A stretch of DNA of 64,000 bases, taken from NCBI RefSeq assembly GCF_021462225.1, contig NC_061798.1:24033320-24097319 (forward strand), in the 5' to 3' direction. Shown here one piece after another: positions 10,411-19,951 of the stretch. The notes under the pieces were generated by a model. The model was given only the letters and a program-made list of their open reading frames with translations. It was not told the origin of the DNA and made no database searches. This DNA is from Girardinichthys multiradiatus. Its lineage: Eukaryota; Chordata; Actinopteri; Cyprinodontiformes; Goodeidae. The position numbers were made by a program, and so were the translations under genes. Numbering within the stretch: position 1 is the first letter of the stretch; each line of letters begins with the position of its first letter.

Positions 10411-11140
10411 TTATTTATCCTTGAATAAATATATGTGTGGAGGTGTCCACATTTTGCAGAGCTTCCTAGTGTCTTCCGCTAACACTACTTCAGCAACTGT
10501 TGTACTGTTCCCATCTGCATAAAAATAAGTTACCATAACTTTTGTAGGGGTTACTTTAGTTAATGCTTCTTCATAAGTTTTATCTGGTCCAGGAGTATTT
10601 TTATACCACATGGTAATATGTAGATCATCTGGTGTCATCTGATTTTGTAGTCGAGTAATGACATTTCTTCCTTTTTTTAATAAAGCTGTCCCTATGTCTA
10701 GGGCTGGCTTATTTGGAACATCCAGTGAATATTGGTAATAAGGTGGCCCCACTCCTTTTAACACGAAATAATCTCCTTGGCTGAGTTCTGCTTTTCTCTT
10801 TACTACAATATGTCCTTCTGAGGTCGGAATTAATGCTAACCCCAGATGTAGTAATCCATCTCGTCCCAATAGATTCAACGGACACTCAGGGAACATTAGA
10901 ATAGATAGCTAGCATGACTGTCCATTGGGATCTCTTATCCAAACTGGTTCAGACTAACAGACTTGTGTCAATTTCCCACTAGCTGACCTTACTGTTATTT
11001 GCTGATCACTAAGTCTGGAATTTGGGATTGTTTCTCTACAGGTAGTCCTGCATGCTCTGGTATCACAAAGAAAAGTAATTGATTTTCCATTCAACAGTAA
11101 GGCAATTTCAGGTTTTACGCTGTCTAGGGAGAGAAGGACC
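10411..11140 (-). pseudogene. pro: Retroviral protease and start of RT, active site changed
   Basis: The protease active-site motif is at 11053-11064 but reads D-T-R-A, where functional retroviral proteases have D-T/S-G-A, so the invariant Gly is replaced by Arg. A TAG follows at 10954-10956. The frame then continues from 10896 with LLGRDGL, which fits the conserved GRD segment near the end of the protease, and leads into the spacer before RT. The protease is an aspartic peptidase that cuts Gag and Pol; this one should be dead. Its place between gag and RT supports the call. Confidence 0.7.
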
Positions 11141-11219
11141 TGGAAATTTAGGAGGACATCCTACCCCTGTGTTTTTTTTTTTTGTTTGTTTTCATCGGTG
11201 TCTGAGGTACTAGAAACAA

Positions 11220-12477
11220 TTTCACTTGTTTTCTGTCCTAGTCATGCTGAATCATTATTTTTCCTCTCAGGACAGTCTCTGGCCAGATGTCCTTCTGTCC
11301 TACAACACCAGAACCCTGAGGTGTATTGTCTGTAATTTCCTCTGCTCACTCCTCCTCTCTGACACCTGCGGTTTTGTCCTCTGCCTCTAAATCTTCCTCT
11401 TCCTCTATTGTTTTGATAATAAATCTGTTCTTCTTCTTCTTCTTGCTGAAAAAAGGTGTTGACTATCTTTTTTGGTTTTTATCCTTCATTACTCTTTCTG
11501 CATGGAGGGTATGATTTAAATAGTCTTCTAGATTTGCTGTGGGGAACCCTATAAAATGTCTCCTTACCCAGGTATTAATTGCATCCCTGGAACCAGCATG
11601 TAGTGCATTTTTTTAACTGCTGTCGATAAGCTCCTTGCTCGTTTTCATCTTCTTGTAGACCACTATGTATTTTAAACACTTTTGTCAGTCTAATCCTATA
11701 TTCTTCAAAAGGTTCTTTCTCTTTTTGTTTCACTCTGGCTATTTCTTCGTAGTCAGCTCTGCGTCTGTACCTGACTGTAAGCCTATTGATTAATCCCCTC
11801 ACTCTGTTTGTTCTGCTGTTAAAAAGAGTAAAATATTTTCTAAGGTTACTCAGAGAAAAAAACCATGTCATGCCATGAACCTCCGTGACAAGTTGTATCA
11901 ACAGCCTTCAGCGTCTCAAAACAATAATAAAAATAAATAAACACAAATAAAACATACATGAGGTACAGCCATGGTGGGGATGGATTTATTCACCAAAGGG
12001 ACTCATTTTAGCCCATCCAATCCTTTCAAACCTCATCAGATCTTTGGTACAAAACAAAATCTTTCCACCTACTCTTTTTACTCCCTGTCTTTTGTCCTGC
12101 TGTTCTACTTTGCAAGTCCATCAAAAATTACTTCTTAGCCCTCTTACCTGTTCTGCTTTCCACAAAAACATCCATTCTTATCTCCTGCATCACATCTCTC
12201 TCTTTTTAGTTACTTTTAACTAATAATCTACATCATCATAACCTTCTTTGTCCATTTTTCTTAAATCACGTGTACTTTTAATGTACTTTTAGTTATTGCA
12301 TCCCATAGATTAACAAATTGTTTAGAGTTTAAACGACCATCATAATGATATGTGGTTATCCATTTATCTAAATATTTTAATTTTAATATTTTAAATTTGA
12401 TCCTGTGCTTCTATAAATTTCCAATCTTTGCATTGTTATTCATTTTTAGCTTATTTTTTACTCGCCCCCTTTCCCAT
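11220..12477 (-). pseudogene. gag: Retroviral gag (matrix start, capsid C-terminus, one degenerate zinc knuckle)
   Basis: The likely start is ATG 12475-12477, MGKGASKK, a myristoylation-type N-terminus, but the frame stops eight codons later and the matrix region has many stops. The frame 11575-11901 (108 codons) resembles the charged C-terminal capsid region of gamma-type Gag. A zinc-knuckle-like block near 11271-11310 keeps the second Cys, GH and the final Cys (CRTEGHLARDC) but lacks the first Cys. Gag builds the particle core; this copy is non-functional. Confidence 0.65.
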
Positions 12478-13117
12478 TTTTTTATTTTTTTTATTTGGTC
12501 CAGCATATAAATACCTAGGGTATTCTAAATGCTGGATTTTTCTGCTCAGTAGGGTGACAGAAAAATCTCCTTTTGTGGTAATTCTCACTTCAACTCTTTC
12601 GAGTGGAGAATTATTGCCTTTGCATCCACAAAAGTTAGTCACTTTCAATCCCACTGCTTTGGTATGAGGCAAAACCTAGTGGTTTAAATCCTCCATTCAT
12701 TTCTCACATGCACACATTTTTAAACGCGAAATTTTCTTAGTAGTTTTGTTTAAATACTTAAACGCGGACTCCGCCGTCCTGAAAACACGGAATTTCAGTA
12801 TTTCTTCTTAATACTTAAGAGGACTCTGCCATCCTAGTTTTACCTGTTAGGGCCTAGGATTCACAGGGTTTTATTTCACGCAATGACCCCCAATCATTTG
12901 TCACACTTTTTTAATCCAAATTGAACTCACCACTTTGTCTTCTCCTCTCTCTCAGAGTTCCGTCAGCCATCAGACCCCAGCGGGCAGGCCGAGATCCAGT
13001 CCCGGAAAGGGTGTGTAAGTCTGATGAAGACTGCCGTGCGCACGGTCTTACTGGAGTCTACCAACCCGCTGGAATCCTCAGGCGTATTTGGAATCCGGCT
13101 CCGAAGGACCAAATTAA
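12478..13117 (-). other. Retroviral 5' leader with tRNA-Tyr-like primer-binding site
   Basis: On the plus strand 13090-13111 reads ggaatccggctccgaaggac plus ca. It matches the 3' end of eukaryotic tRNA-Tyr including CCA, except for one extra C (ggctcc against ggctc). It sits six bases inside the LTR, as a primer-binding site should. The rest is leader. A 65-codon frame directly upstream of and in frame with the gag ATG (to 12672) is probably chance. Confidence 0.7.
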
Positions 13118-13624
13118 TGTCAGGTTTAAACAACCTAAAATACTTATAACATCACAAAAAGAAGAGAAAGACAAAGAATTAGTTACTTTACTCGCTGTGA
13201 GGAGAACGGACAGAGATTTGCTTCCAGTTACAAATCTCTCTACCGCTCAGAAAACCATCTGTCCGCACCTCTCTTTTTATTATCTTTCGGGGGTCCCTAG
13301 TTACAAAGAACGTTGCTCTCTAAGGACAGGAAAAACAACTGCATCGTAAACAGGTCATAAACACCATTATCTTTTAACAACACACTTCCACAGTCTCCCC
13401 ATCCTAGGATCAGTGCGTCTTCTGTTCAGCACAATCAGCCTTCATCTTTATGACCTCCTCAACTGCGGACTGCTTCCTTCTCAGCTCCACTTTTGATGTT
13501 TGCCTGCAGACAAACTCATCACATCCTTTACTCAAACAAACATCATAAAAGGTTATAAAATCAAATAGTAAAGTTAAAGAATAGGAGAATATATAAGATA
13601 AATCTATATTCAATTATTCCAACA
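13118..13624 (-). mobile_element. Endogenous retrovirus 5' LTR
   Basis: 507 bp beginning TGTTGGAA and ending CCTGACA on the minus strand. AATAAA lies at 13276-13281 (minus strand), about 160 bp before the LTR end, which leaves a normal R-U5. The first 104 bp of U3 match 604-707. It is bounded on the inside by the primer-binding site, and on the outside at 13624/13625 by LINE-like sequence, showing that the provirus inserted into an older LINE fragment. Confidence 0.85.
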
Positions 13625-13790
13625 CTCTGTATATGTCTTTATCCCCACTCCTGAAGGCCTCTTCCTTATCCAGTCTTAACCTTCCGAGTTTGGCTGTGAA
13701 CCAGGGTTTGTCGTTGTTGTAACTCACCCTGGTGCATGATGGTACACAGCTGTCCTCACAGAAGCTGATGTAGCTTCAGTATGATTAACC
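13625..13790 (-). mobile_element. Fragment of a LINE related to the one in env
   Basis: On the minus strand this reads a protein segment with SFCED and KPWFT motifs, the same region as 3900-3990 of the LINE at 1951-5100, but clearly diverged. Here the Trp codon is present, which supports the view that TGA 3913-3915 in the other copy is a mutation. It is the target into which the retrovirus inserted. Confidence 0.65.
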
Positions 13791-14254
13791 ATAGTGACAA
13801 GGACAGTATGGTTTTGTCATTATGGCAAATTTATTGATATTTGTATTGCATTTTGGACATATTTACAGCAGATTACCTGTGTTTATATCTTTTTCCTGAC
13901 AGATTGGTCAATACTTCTATTTTTGTTTTATTGATAAATGTGCACCATTTGGAGACAAATATTAGTTCCTTTCAATATTTTTCCCTTTTTTATTCTTTTT
14001 GTATAGCCACACATTGACTAGAAAATTCTAAACTGATTACAATTTATACAGTACAGACCAAAAGTTTGGACACACCTCATTCAAAGAGTTTTCTTTATTT
14101 CATGACTATGAATATTGTAGCTTCACACTGAAGGCATCAAAACTATGAATTAACACATGTGGAATTATATACTGAACAAAAAAGTGTGAAACAACTGAAA
14201 ATATGTCTTATATTCTAGGTTCTTCTGTCAGGATCTGTGTAGTAGGCTATACTA

Positions 14255-15000
14255 TATCTCTGGACCAGAACGTCAGACTATGGAAAATTATATTAACGAG
14301 TCCCTTATGGCTGGAATCATTCGCCCATCCTCTTCTCTCTTAGGCGCCGGGTTTTTCTTTGTGGGTAAGAAAGATGGTTCTCTTCGCCCATGTATTAAAT
14401 TAAATCATCTTTATTGGTCATTGCACATGTACATTACAACGAAATTTGTCCTCTGCATTTAACCCATCCCTTATAGGGAGCAGTGGGCTGCTATTATGTG
14501 GCGCCCGGGGAGCATTCTGTGGCTAAGGGTCTTGCTCAGGGACCCAGAGTGGCAGTCTGTGGGATACAAACCCGGCCCCTTGTGTCCCCTCCGGAACGCA
14601 AACCTCCTGTTCTAACCACTAGGCCCCCACTTCCCCTCCTATTGATTATAGGAGACTAAACCAGATAACTGTAAAGAATAAATACCCACTTCCACTTCTT
14701 TCTTCGGCTTTTGAGCCAGTTCATGGTGCCAGGCTTTTTACTAAACTCGACCTCAGGAATGCTTATCATTTAGTTAAGGTCCGCCAGGGGAACGAATGGA
14801 AGACTGCATTTAAAACACCCTTGGGACACTTTGAGTACTTAGTGATGCCATTCGGACTTTGCAATGCACCTGCGGTGTTCCAATCTCTCATCAATGATGT
14901 GCTCAGAGATTTTTTGAATGTTTTTGTTTTCGTCTATCTAGACAACATTTTGATCTATTCAAAGGACATTAAGGAACATTGCTACTGGACTGTCACCTTT
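14255..15000 (+). pseudogene. pol: Gypsy reverse transcriptase fragment with YLDN in place of YLDD
   Basis: The frame begins with [11 protein letters not shown] and reads GIIRPSSS and [14 protein letters not shown] up to a SINE at 14397. After the SINE it resumes with [16 protein letters not shown] and [12 protein letters not shown], and reaches the catalytic box at 14935-14946, which is YLDN. The last catalytic Asp is therefore Asn, so this RT is inactive even without the SINE. Shortly after, an internal deletion joins it to integrase C-terminal sequence. The motifs identify a Ty3/gypsy chromovirus-type RT. Confidence 0.85.
14397..14639 (-). mobile_element. tRNA-derived SINE inserted in the gypsy RT
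   Basis: It interrupts RT codons between RPC and DYR, with a short duplication TATT at 14393-14396 and 14640-14643. On the minus strand the head has an A-box-like GGCCTAGTGGTTAG (14612-14625) and a B-box-like GGGTTTGTATCCC (14561-14573), the two internal Pol III promoter boxes. A CCCTGAGCAAG-type core follows, and the tail ends near caataaagatg. It is a third insertion level: SINE in gypsy in Tc1. Confidence 0.8.
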
Positions 15001-15059
15001 CAAGGCCTCTATTGGATATCAACCACCTTTGTTTCAGGCAGTTGCCTCTGTTTGCCACC

Positions 15060-15610
15060 ATGTCCGTCGGTGCAATAAATTCTGGTCCACGGCATCCCAG
15101 ACTCTCCTCCGTACTGTGGACCAGAACAAGAGGTATGCCGACCGTAAACGGAGGCCGGCTCCAGCAAATTAGCTTGGCCAGAAGGTTTGGCTGTCCTCTA
15201 AGGACATACCGTTATAAGCGGTTTCTAAGAAGCTGTCTCCCCGCTTTATTGGTCCTTATTCCATTGAATCAATCATCAGTCCTTCTGCCCTTCGCCTTCG
15301 TCTACCTCCTAGCCTGCATGTGCACCCTGTTTTTCATGTCTCCCAGGATAAACCTGCTTTTTCCAGCACTTCCTGCCCTCCGGCTGAACCCCCACCGCCC
15401 ACCCTGGACCGGCTTGGTCACCCTGTCTGGACGGTCCGTCGGATCTGTGGGGTCGTGGTTGGCAGTACCTTGTGGACTGGGAAAGGTATGGACCGGAGGA
15501 CCGTTCTTGGGTTCCCCGTTCTTTTATTTGTGACTACATTTCTGATTATGTCTCCTCTCGGCCTTCCACTTCTTCTGGGTCGCCGGGTGGGGACCGTTGA
15601 GGGGGGGTGA
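15060..15610 (+). pseudogene. pol: Gypsy integrase C-terminus and chromodomain remnant
   Basis: Frames shift repeatedly, but the motifs are clear: YADRKRR, a [10 protein letters not shown] segment that ends gypsy integrases, then [19 protein letters not shown] leading into a chromodomain-like stretch. It ends at a G-rich polypurine tract (15597-15610) just before the 3' LTR. Chromodomains help target integration to marked chromatin. Several frameshifts make this non-coding today. Confidence 0.7.
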
Positions 15611-16377
15611 TGTCAGGCAGGATCTGTGTACTGTTGTTGTTGTTGTTGGTCTGTGCTTGGCCTCTAGGTGGCTCTGGGGTCGTCAGGAGTGGTGGCAGGT
15701 GTTCCATGTCCCATTAATCATCCCTGGAGGGTATTTAAGATGGTTGCCGCCAGCAGTTCAGCGCCAGATTGTTGCCCTCAGTGGTATTGACTCCAGCCAT
15801 AGTTTGTCTACGCTTGTCTTTGTACCTTTTGGTAATTTTGTATTTGCCTCTTGCAGACTGGATTACTATACCAGACCTAACCTTTGAAGAATCCTAATCT
15901 ACTGGAGAAAGGGTTTCCTATCCACGAGGATTGTATTCGGCCTACTAACACTTTGCTTCCTAAGGGAGTGCTGGCGGCCAATCCGACGGAACTTTTCCTG
16001 GATCAACTATGAACCACCACAAGCGAACCCTGTCCACCCTCCCGTATTATAACATCATCAGCCAAATCTCTGAATCACCTTAAGTGAGTCCAAGTACCTA
16101 CCAGCTTCATTCATCTCAGTGTGCAGTTTCCATTGCTGTCTTGCCCCTCCTGGCGGATCAAACTCAACCCCTTAATAAGACAGATTTTGTTATTTTGTTA
16201 TGTTCATCATTTCCTGACTTTATATATCCTTACCGTGTCTATTTACCTTTGCAGTTGTCTTCCAGTTCCAACTCCACTCCCAATATCTGTTCCCTGTAAA
16301 ATAAACCTTTGTAAACATCATTTGGTCTCCTGATTGCTTTCTGCATGTGGGTCAAATCTATCCATAAAACCATGACC
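15611..16377 (+). mobile_element. Gypsy 3' LTR
   Basis: 767 bp starting TGTCAGGCAGGATC directly after a polypurine tract. A TATA-like tatttaag lies at 15732-15739 and AATAAA at 16300-16305. The end contains ctgcatgtgggtcaaatcta, closely similar to the end of the solo LTR at 48174-48991, so the two belong to related gypsy lineages. Confidence 0.85.
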
Positions 16378-16611
16378 TCTTCAAAGTAGCCACCTTTTGC
16401 TTTGATTACTGCTCCGCACACTCTTGGCATTCTGTTGATGAGCTTCAAGAGGTAGTCACCTGAAATGGTTTTCACTTCATAGGTGTGCCCTGTCAGGTTT
16501 AATAAGTGGGATTTCAAGCCTTATAAATGGGGACCATAAGTTGTGTTGTGCAGGAGGTGGATACAGTACACAGCTGATAGTCCTACTGAATAGACTATTA
16601 GAATTTGTATA

Positions 16612-17638
16612 ATGGCAAGAAAAAAACAGCTAAGTAAAGAAAAATGAGTGGCCATCATTACTTTAAGAGATGAAAGTCAGTCAGTCCGAACAATTGGGAA
16701 AACGTCGCAAAAATCATCAAGCGCTACAAAGAAACTGGCTCACATGAGGACCGCCCCAGGAAAGGAAGACCAAGAGTCACCTCTGCTGCAGACGATAAGT
16801 TCATCCGAGTCACCAGCCTCAGAAATCGCAGGTTAACAGCAGCTCAGATTAGAGAACAGGTCAATGCCACACAGAGTTCTAGCAGCAGACACATCTCTAG
16901 AACAACTGTTAAGAGGAGACTGTGTGAATCAGGCCTTCATGGTAAAATAGCTGCTAGGAAACCACTGCTGAGGACAGGCAACAAGCAGAAGAGACTTGTT
17001 TGGGCTAAAGAACACAAGGAATGGACATTAGACCAGTGGAAAATCTTTGGTCTGATGAGTCCAAGTTTGAGATCTTTGGTTCCAACCACCGTGTCTGTGT
17101 GCAGTGCAGAAGAGGTGAACGGATGGACTCTACATGCCTGGTCCCCACCGTGAAGCATGGAGGAGGAAGTGTGATGGTGTGGGGGTGCTTCGCTGGTGAC
17201 ACTGTTGGAGATTTATTCAAAATTGAAGGCATACTGAACCAGCAAGGCTACCACAGCATCTTGCAGCAGCATGCTATTCCATCCGGTTTGCGTTTAGTTG
17301 GACCATCATTTATTTTTCAAAAGGACAATGACCCCAAACACACCTCCAGGCTGTGTAAGGGCTATTTGACCAAGAAGGAGAGTGATGGGGTGCTGCGCCA
17401 GATGACCTGGCCTCCACAGTCAACAGACCTGAACCCAATCGAGATGGTTTGGGGTGAGCTGGACCGCAGAGTGAAGGCAAAAGGGCCAACAAGTGCTAAG
17501 CATCTCTGGGAACTCCTTCAAGACTGTTGGAAAACCATTTCAGGTGACTACCTCTTGAAGCTCATCAACAGAATGCCAAGAGTGTGCGTAGCAGTAATCA
17601 AAGCAAAAGGTGTCTACTTTGAAGAACCTAGAATATGA
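16612..17638 (+). pseudogene. Tc1-like transposase, second lineage, inactivated
   Basis: It starts at ATG 16612 (MARKKQLSKEK) and meets TGA at codon 12, where a CGA Arg codon is likely (a CpG-type C-to-T change). Frameshifts follow through the HTH region. From 17021 a 205-codon frame keeps the catalytic domain: WSDESKF (first D), KDNDPKHTS (second D) and LNPIEMVW (E). It ends in FEEPRI at 17638. The C-terminal coding sequence is also part of the long inverted repeat. Tc1 transposases are normally about 340 residues; this one cannot be made. Confidence 0.9.
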
Positions 17639-17803
17639 GACATATTTTCAGTTGTTTCACACTTTTTTGTTCAGTATATAATTCCACATGTGTTAATTCA
17701 TAGTTTCGATGCCTTCAGTGTGAAGCTACAATATTCATAGTCATGAAAATGAAGAAAACTCTTTGAATGAGAAGGTTTGTCCAAACGTTTGGTCTGTACT
17801 GTA

Positions 17804-18265
17804 TGTGAAGAAGATAGCTTTAGAAGCATGTTTATTGGTACTTTGGTATTGCAGTTCTGCATTTTCACTGGGATTTGAATAATTTTATTCTCACAAAACC
17901 TTTGCTTTTAAAGGTTAAACATTTATTGCCAAGACAACCTTCTGACACTTATATAGAAATAAAACTAAACAAAAAGAAAGAAAAAACAAAAACACAGACA
18001 GGTTTGCAAATAAACAAAGAATGTCCAGAGTAATGGAATAAAAGATGGACTCTCATGCACAGAACTCATACATTAAACTGTACTGAGTAAAAACACACAC
18101 AAACCGTTTGAGTGACAAACGCTGGGGGTCAGCAAATTACCAGTGAGATCCATCCCAAGCCGAAGGGGCCAACAGTGAGGATCAATAATAATTTATTGGT
18201 AACTTTCTTTTTTAATACTATTTTCTTTTCCAGTCTGTTCTTTGAAGTGTGCAGTGAGGTAGGGG
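17804..18265. other. AT-rich gap between Tc1-type fragments
   Basis: No gene or repeat family recognised. The stretch is A-rich with short adenine runs. Confidence 0.5.
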
Positions 18266-18346
18266 TGAAGCTACAATATTCATAGTCATGAAAATAAAGA
18301 AAACTCTTTGAATGAGAAAGTGTGTCCAAACTTTTGGTGTGTACTG
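18266..18346 (+). mobile_element. Solo terminal-repeat fragment of the second Tc1 lineage
   Basis: Closely matches 17721-17801 (gaagctacaatattcatagt through ctttgaatgagaaag to gtactg). Only the end of the element remains. Confidence 0.8.
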
Positions 18347-19949
18347 TATATCAATTGTGATTTGTGAAATCTATAGTATAATTGTAATAACAAAAAATAA
18401 AAATAATAAAAATAAAAAATAAATTTTGTTTTCCTAATCATATTGCTAAAATGTCATTCCAATTTGTATGGATGCATCATCATCACGCTCCTGCTATCAA
18501 AGTGTATAATAAACCAAGAGGCAAAGTTAAACCAATAAGTTTTACAGAAATATACAGGCACATGGGCTGTGATGTCCTATTTTTTTGAGGTCCTATGCTT
18601 AAACGCTGGCTCCAGTGCGGATGTGAGTAATTTTAATAAATTGCTGTCAATCACAAAGATGCATGTTATCTTCCTGCATGTCAACAAACAATGCCAAAGG
18701 AAAACCCAGTTCCTTTATATTTAAGGCAACATCCTCCTAATCCTGTGACAGCATGTGCCATGAGGATGACATCTATTTACCCTGGCAGCACAGTTTAGAG
18801 CAAAAGATTCACCTGTTTAATATTTGTTTACACTGTAGGGTCTGTTTAAGGGAGTCTGCTAATATTTCTATAGCTCAGAGGCACCTACAACGAGAATGCA
18901 ACACCTTCAGACACCCGAGAATACCCCATTTATGTTCAGTACATGAATGTGTTAACAGATGCTATTGCCACATTTTATTTAATGGGTTTGTTTCCTCAAA
19001 GTTTCTAAGATTATTGTTTTCTTATTCTTGCTATGTTGTCCTACTCTATAGTTGCACAGTATTTTAATTTAAAAGAACATGCCCAGCAGACACAAGTTAC
19101 ACACATATACTTTCATTTGCTGAAGCTAAGACTGCTGCAGATTGTTTGGCGCTTATTAAAGTTTCATGTGTTTGTAATGAAAGTCCTGTATGCGTGATAT
19201 TTAAGCCCAAAGCATGGAAAATCTAGCTAAATAGCTGAGCTTAGAGTAGAGTCAGAGCTTATTTCACTACTAAGTGTACACAGAAGATTCAGATAACAAA
19301 ATGCAAAGCAGAATAGATTGTATGTAGATGGAGATCGGCAAAAACAAGCTTGCATTCCTTAAGGGGAAAAGATGGCAGTATGTCTTGCTATTTCTATGAA
19401 TACTGTTTTATTTCCAACTTGCATGGTGATAGACCTGGGTGTAAGCAGGGTTTAGAATCAAAAGGAGAAAAATAAGAAAGTTTGAAGTTACAGTGCAGAG
19501 AGGGAGCACTTTTAAAGAGGACAGCTTTACTGGTTTCTAAATTTGTATTCAAATGGTAAATTAATTTGCCTATAAATGCATTGTTGTGAAGGTCATATGA
19601 GTAAATGAGAGCTTTAAGTTGAAGACTGTAATATAATTTCTTCTTTTTTGTCTGTTTTGATGAATGAACACGTGTACATGTTCCTCTGAAGCTCTGATAT
19701 ATCCAGACCTGATTACTTGTTGCACCGTTCACTTTTGCCCTATTATCAGACAAAACTTTACATGTGCTTTCAATAGGTGCCTATTAAACATGTGCTTGAA
19801 GAAAAACAAACTATTCTTACATTCAGTGGATTGTGAAAGGTAGATAGGTCCTTCTTCAATATGGATTCTTTACAAAATTATCTTTTATGTGTAGACACAG
19901 CTCTTTCAGTTATTGTGTTAGGTACCCAATTTAAGGCCTGAATTGAATG
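18347..19949. other. Unassigned AT-rich sequence
   Basis: I see no convincing gene, RNA or repeat family. Short frames (for example 18753-19067, plus strand) show no recognisable domain or repeat. Confidence 0.5.
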
Positions 19950-19951
19950 TA

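Larger units (their letters stand above)
14226..16377 (+). mobile_element. Internally deleted Ty3/gypsy retrotransposon
   Basis: It starts tgtcaggatctgtgtag, the first bases of its LTR, then jumps to pol. It ends with a full 3' LTR (15611-16377). A 5-bp duplication TCTTC flanks it at 14221-14225 and 16378-16382, and the joined flanks restore the Tc1 repeat. Most of the 5' LTR, gag, protease and much of pol are missing. The final LTR bases read gacc where TGACA would be expected. It carries a SINE at 14397-14639. Confidence 0.9.
14049..17801 (+). mobile_element. Tc1-like element, second lineage, carrying a nested gypsy element
   Basis: The element starts cagtacagaccaaaagtttg at 14049 and ends in the inverse at 17801, flanked by TA (14047-14048 and 17802-17803). 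The inverted repeat is long and reaches into the coding region: 16383-16481 is an inverted copy of the last part of the transposase gene (about 17538-17636). The left repeat is interrupted at 14225 by a gypsy element (14226-16377). Without that insertion the element is about 1.6 kb, the normal Tc1 size. Confidence 0.9.

Noticed and set aside
12451..12672. In-frame extension upstream of the gag ATG, similar in position to a glycosylated Gag leader
   Set aside because: Only 65 codons, with no signal peptide or clear hydrophobic leader, and gag itself stops eight codons later; most likely chance.
12921..13349. 142-codon plus-strand frame
   Set aside because: It runs across the retroviral leader, primer-binding site and LTR in the wrong orientation.
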